Shown piece after piece: positions 19,277-22,056 of a stretch of DNA of 22,056 bases. The notes under the pieces were generated by a model. It was not told where the DNA came from. It saw only the letters and a list, made by a program, of their open reading frames with translations, and searched no databases. The stretch spans positions 1 through 22,056 of the forward strand of contig JAVBQH010000110.1 in NCBI GenBank assembly GCA_031549175.1, in the 5' to 3' direction. The DNA is from WRIS01 sp031549175. GTDB lineage: Bacteria > Actinomycetota > Coriobacteriia > Coriobacteriales > Eggerthellaceae. A program made the translations under genes and the position numbers. The number at the start of each line of letters is the position of its first letter. Positions within the stretch are counted from its first letter, which is position 1.

Positions 19277-22056
19277 TTACTCGTCCTCGGGGGTCTCCTC
19301 CTCGAGAATGGCACTGGCAGGCGCCTGCCCTTCTGGGGCAGCGCCTTCCTCCCCTTCCTCCGGGGCGCCGAAGCCTGAGGCCCCGACCGAACCGAGCAGG
19401 GCATCGAGCTCTTCGAGGTTACGCTGGTAAGAGCGCGGCGGCAAAGCCTCGCCCAGCATATCCTCGCCGTCGGTGCTGAAGGTCGGTGGCTCGTCGCCGC
19501 CGATCAAGATCGTGTCGTCGGGGCTGAACACCATGTCGAGCAGCTGGCTCATGTCGTCGTTCGACGCGCTCAGGTCATCCTCGATGACCTGCAGCAGGTC
19601 ATGCTGTTCCAAGCCTTCTTTAAGCTCTTCGATGGCCTTCACGCCGATGCCCTCGATACGGAGGAGGTCCTCTTCGGTGTGGCCCATGAGGTCGGACACG
19701 GTCTCTATACCCGCTTCAGAGAACTTGTTCGCCCAACGCTGAGAAACTCCCAGGTCATCATAGATATACAGGCGGGCATCCTCGTCGCTCAAGTTGTGAG
19801 GCCTGGTGCCGAGGGACATGCCGTTGTAGTAGCTGCCATAGTTGGTGCCCATGTTGAGATAACTCTCGCCGTCAAGCGACCAGTCCTGGGGCTGCGGCAA
19901 GAGGTCCTCGATGTCGCGCAGCGCGTCAGGGGCGAACTCGGGCAGGTTCTCGCTTGAGACGCGGTCGACCGGACGTCCCTTGTAGGTGAGGCCGACCTTG
20001 CGGTAGCGGCCAAGCCCGGTGCCGGCGGGAATCGGCTTGCCGATGATGACGTTTTCCTTGAGCCCGGCCAAATGGTCGGTCTTGGCCTCGATGGCGGCAT
20101 CGGTAAGGACCTTGGTGGTCTCTTGGAACGACGCGGCCGAAAGCCAGGAGTCGGTGGCAAGCGATGCCTTGGTGATGCCGAGCAGCAGCGGCTGTCCGAC
20201 CGGGGGCTCTTTTTCATCAAGTACCAGCTGGTTGGCGATCTTCTCGAACTCGAAGCGGTTGACCTGGCGTCCCGGGAGGAACTCGGATTCGCCCGCATCG
20301 GTGACGGCCACCTTGCGCAGCATCTGGCGTGCGATGACCTCGATGTGCTTGTCGTTGATGTCGACGCCCTGGCTGATATAGACGCCCTGGACCTGGGAGA
20401 CGATATAGCGCAGCGTCGTGTTCGGGTCGGTCAGGCGCAGCAGGTCGTGGGGGTTCACCGAACCCTTGGTCAACTGCTGGCCGACGGTCACTTCGCACAT
20501 GTCGGTGATGCCGACCATCATCTGCGCGCGGGCAGAGATGACGTATTCGCGGATATTGCCTTGGCTGTCGTGGATGGTGAGCGTCTTGTTCTGCTTGTCG
20601 TTCGTGATCTGCAAGGTGCCGGAGATCTCGGCAAGCACCGCCTGGCCCTTGGGCTTGCGGGCTTCGAAAAGCTCGGTGACGCGGGGCAGGCCGTGGGTGA
20701 TGTCCTCGCCTGCGACGCCGCCGGTATGGAAGGTACGCATGGTGAGCTGCGTGCCGGGCTCGCCGATCGACTGCGCGGCGATGATGCCCACCGCGGTGCC
20801 GATGTTGACCGGACGCGAGGTTGCAAGGTCCCAACCATAGCACTTCTGGCAGACGCCGAAGTCGGCATGGCAGGTCATGACGGTTCGGATAACGACATCG
20901 GTGATGCCGGCATCCTCCATCGCCTTGATCTGGTCCATATGGGAGACATACTCCCCGACGGGAAGCACCACTTTGCCATCCTTGCCCACGGCGTCTTCAA
21001 GCAGGCAGCGGCCGATGAGGTTCTCATCAAGCTCGCCCTTCTCGGTATAGAGCGAGTACAGCACGCCGTCGGTGGTGCCGCAGTCGATCTCGCGGATGAT
21101 GACGTCTTGCGCGACGTCGACGAGGCGGCGGGTCAGGTATCCCGAGTCGGCGGTTCGAAGCGCCGTGTCGGCGAGGCCCTTACGGGCGCCGTGCGTCGAG
21201 ATGAAGTACTCGAGGACGGAAAGGCCCTCGCGGAAGTTCGCCTTGATGGGGCGGTCGATGATCTCGCCCTTCGGGTCGGACATGAGGCCGCGCATACCTG
21301 CCAGCTGGCGGATTTGCTTGATGTTGCCTCGGGCGCCGGAGAAGGCCATCATGTAGATGGGGTTGAACTTGTCGAAGTTCGCGGCCATTGCCTCGCCGAC
21401 CTCTTCGTTGGCAGTGTTCCAGATGTCGACGACCTGCTTGTGGCGCTCGTCGGTCGACATGAGGCCGATCTCGTAATCCTCATCGATCAACGCGACCTTC
21501 TCGTCGTATTTGGCAAGGATCTCTTCCTTCTCGGGCGGCACGGTCGCGTCGTAGACTGAAACGGTGACGCCGGCGCGCGTCGCATAGTGGAAGCCCGCGT
21601 CTTTCAGGCCGTCGAGGATCGCCGGCATATCGGAGAGGTCATAGCGGTTGCAGCAGTCCTCGACAAGGCGCCCGATCTCCTTCTTGTTCATCTCGTAGTT
21701 GAGGTACGGATAGTCGTCGGGCAGCACGTTGTTGAAGGTGATGCGGCCGATGGTGGTTTCGATGCGGTCGCCGCACGCGCGGTCCTCGAACACGCCATAG
21801 GAGGTGGCGACCTGTGTGTCCTTGGTAAGGCGCACCCATATCTTAGCCTGCAGGTCGAGCTCGGCACGCGCATCGTAGGCGTTCATGGCGTCGTCGAAGT
21901 CGATGAAGGCGCGGCCTTCGCCGGGGAAGCCTTCGCGCGCAGCGGTCAGGTAATACAGACCGATCATCATATCCTGCGTCGGCACCGTCAGAGGACGGCC
22001 GTGGGCAGGCGATTTGATGTTGTTCGACGACAGCATGAGCACGCGGGCCTCGGCCT
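19277..22056 (-). CDS. rpoC: RNA polymerase beta' subunit RpoC, 5' end outside window, with alpha-CTD-like C-terminal domain
   Basis: C-terminal two-thirds of beta' (about 925 codons; the frame stays open to the window edge). Known landmarks are present: the second zinc site (IDCGTTDG, then CHADFGVCQKC near 20837-20870) and the bridge helix/trigger loop segment GTAVGIIAAQSIGEPGTQ with MRTFHTGG (about 20720-20800). After the normal end of the fold (GESYLNMGTNYGSYYNGM) the protein continues about 150 residues. First comes a helix-hairpin-helix domain (19601-19765) with VSQRWANKFSEAGIETVSDL and LLRIEGIGVKAIEELKEGL, very like the C-terminal domain of the alpha subunit. Then follow an acidic linker (SPDDTILIGGDE), a short helical YQRNLEELDALLGS piece, and a Glu/Pro/Ala tail ending ETPEDE. 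rpoB should lie just beyond the window. Identification is certain; the role of the extra domain is inferred. Confidence 0.98.
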   Translation of the reverse strand, partial: AEARVLMLSSNNIKSPAHGRPLTVPTQDMMIGLYYLTAAREGFPGEGRAFIDFDDAMNAYDARAELDLQAKIWVRLTKDTQVATSYGVFEDRACGDRIETTIGRITFNNVLPDDYPYLNYEMNKKEIGRLVEDCCNRYDLSDMPAILDGLKDAGFHYATRAGVTVSVYDATVPPEKEEILAKYDEKVALIDEDYEIGLMSTDERHKQVVDIWNTANEEVGEAMAANFDKFNPIYMMAFSGARGNIKQIRQLAGMRGLMSDPKGEIIDRPIKANFREGLSVLEYFISTHGARKGLADTALRTADSGYLTRRLVDVAQDVIIREIDCGTTDGVLYSLYTEKGELDENLIGRCLLEDAVGKDGKVVLPVGEYVSHMDQIKAMEDAGITDVVIRTVMTCHADFGVCQKCYGWDLATSRPVNIGTAVGIIAAQSIGEPGTQLTMRTFHTGGVAGEDITHGLPRVTELFEARKPKGQAVLAEISGTLQITNDKQNKTLTIHDSQGNIREYVISARAQMMVGITDMCEVTVGQQLTKGSVNPHDLLRLTDPNTTLRYIVSQVQGVYISQGVDINDKHIEVIARQMLRKVAVTDAGESEFLPGRQVNRFEFEKIANQLVLDEKEPPVGQPLLLGITKASLATDSWLSAASFQETTKVLTDAAIEAKTDHLAGLKENVIIGKPIPAGTGLGRYRKVGLTYKGRPVDRVSSENLPEFAPDALRDIEDLLPQPQDWSLDGESYLNMGTNYGSYYNGMSLGTRPHNLSDEDARLYIYDDLGVSQRWANKFSEAGIETVSDLMGHTEEDLLRIEGIGVKAIEELKEGLEQHDLLQVIEDDLSASNDDMSQLLDMVFSPDDTILIGGDEPPTFSTDGEDMLGEALPPRSYQRNLEELDALLGSVGASGFGAPEEGEEGAAPEGQAPASAILEEETPEDE

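Noticed and set aside
20072..21559. Plus-strand open frame of 495 codons opposite rpoC
   Set aside because: Antisense shadow produced by the codon bias of rpoC; no domain and no start signal.
22040..22042. rpoC starting at the internal ATG near the window end
   Set aside because: The frame stays open to base 22056 with continuing beta' sequence (EARVLMLSSN), so the true start lies outside the window.

Overview
The window looks like the chromosome of a high-GC anaerobic actinomycete, most probably a coriobacterium of the Eggerthellaceae type. This is an inference from GC-rich housekeeping genes, a Tat-exported lipoprotein, a [4Fe-4S]-type PurF, an oxygen-sensitive radical SAM enzyme and many intergenic palindromes with a GGG-WCWGW-CCC core. 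No rRNA, tRNA, CRISPR array, insertion sequence or phage gene is visible. Nearly all sequence is coding, and no gene-free stretch exceeds about 215 bases.

Region 1 (1-7061, minus strand) reads, in transcription order, class B sortase, purF, purM, purN, an XdhC-family gene and purH. Sortase/purF and purN/xdhC overlap and purF/purM are 3 nt apart, so this behaves as one de novo purine operon with two unexpected passengers. Palindromes sit between purM and purN (two), between xdhC and purH, and after purH. Region 2 (7137-7400) holds a good promoter, a 39-codon gene for a single-pass membrane peptide, a rho-independent terminator, and candidate promoters for the sortase-purine operon.

Region 3 (7436-12871) is a polyphosphate locus. 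A two-domain PPK2 (minus) is divergent from an exopolyphosphatase (ppx) and a PPK1 (ppk1), both plus. Together they make polyphosphate from ATP, hydrolyse it, and use it to phosphorylate nucleotides. Region 4 (12968-14094) has a BioB-like radical SAM enzyme, followed by a perfect parS chromosome-partition site in the gap between convergent genes.

Region 5 (14118-17115, minus) is a NitT/TauT-type ABC importer in the order binding lipoprotein, ATPase, permease. Region 6 (17331-22056, minus) reads rpoC (5' end outside the window), hisE, glmM. The C-terminus of RpoC carries a domain resembling the alpha-subunit CTD of RNA polymerase, in which several residues that contact UP-element DNA appear to be kept.

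The observations most worth a second look are that RpoC domain, the ten-member palindrome family whose arms change while remaining self-complementary, the 39-aa membrane peptide, the parS site, and the radical SAM protein that lacks the BioB auxiliary-cluster cysteines.
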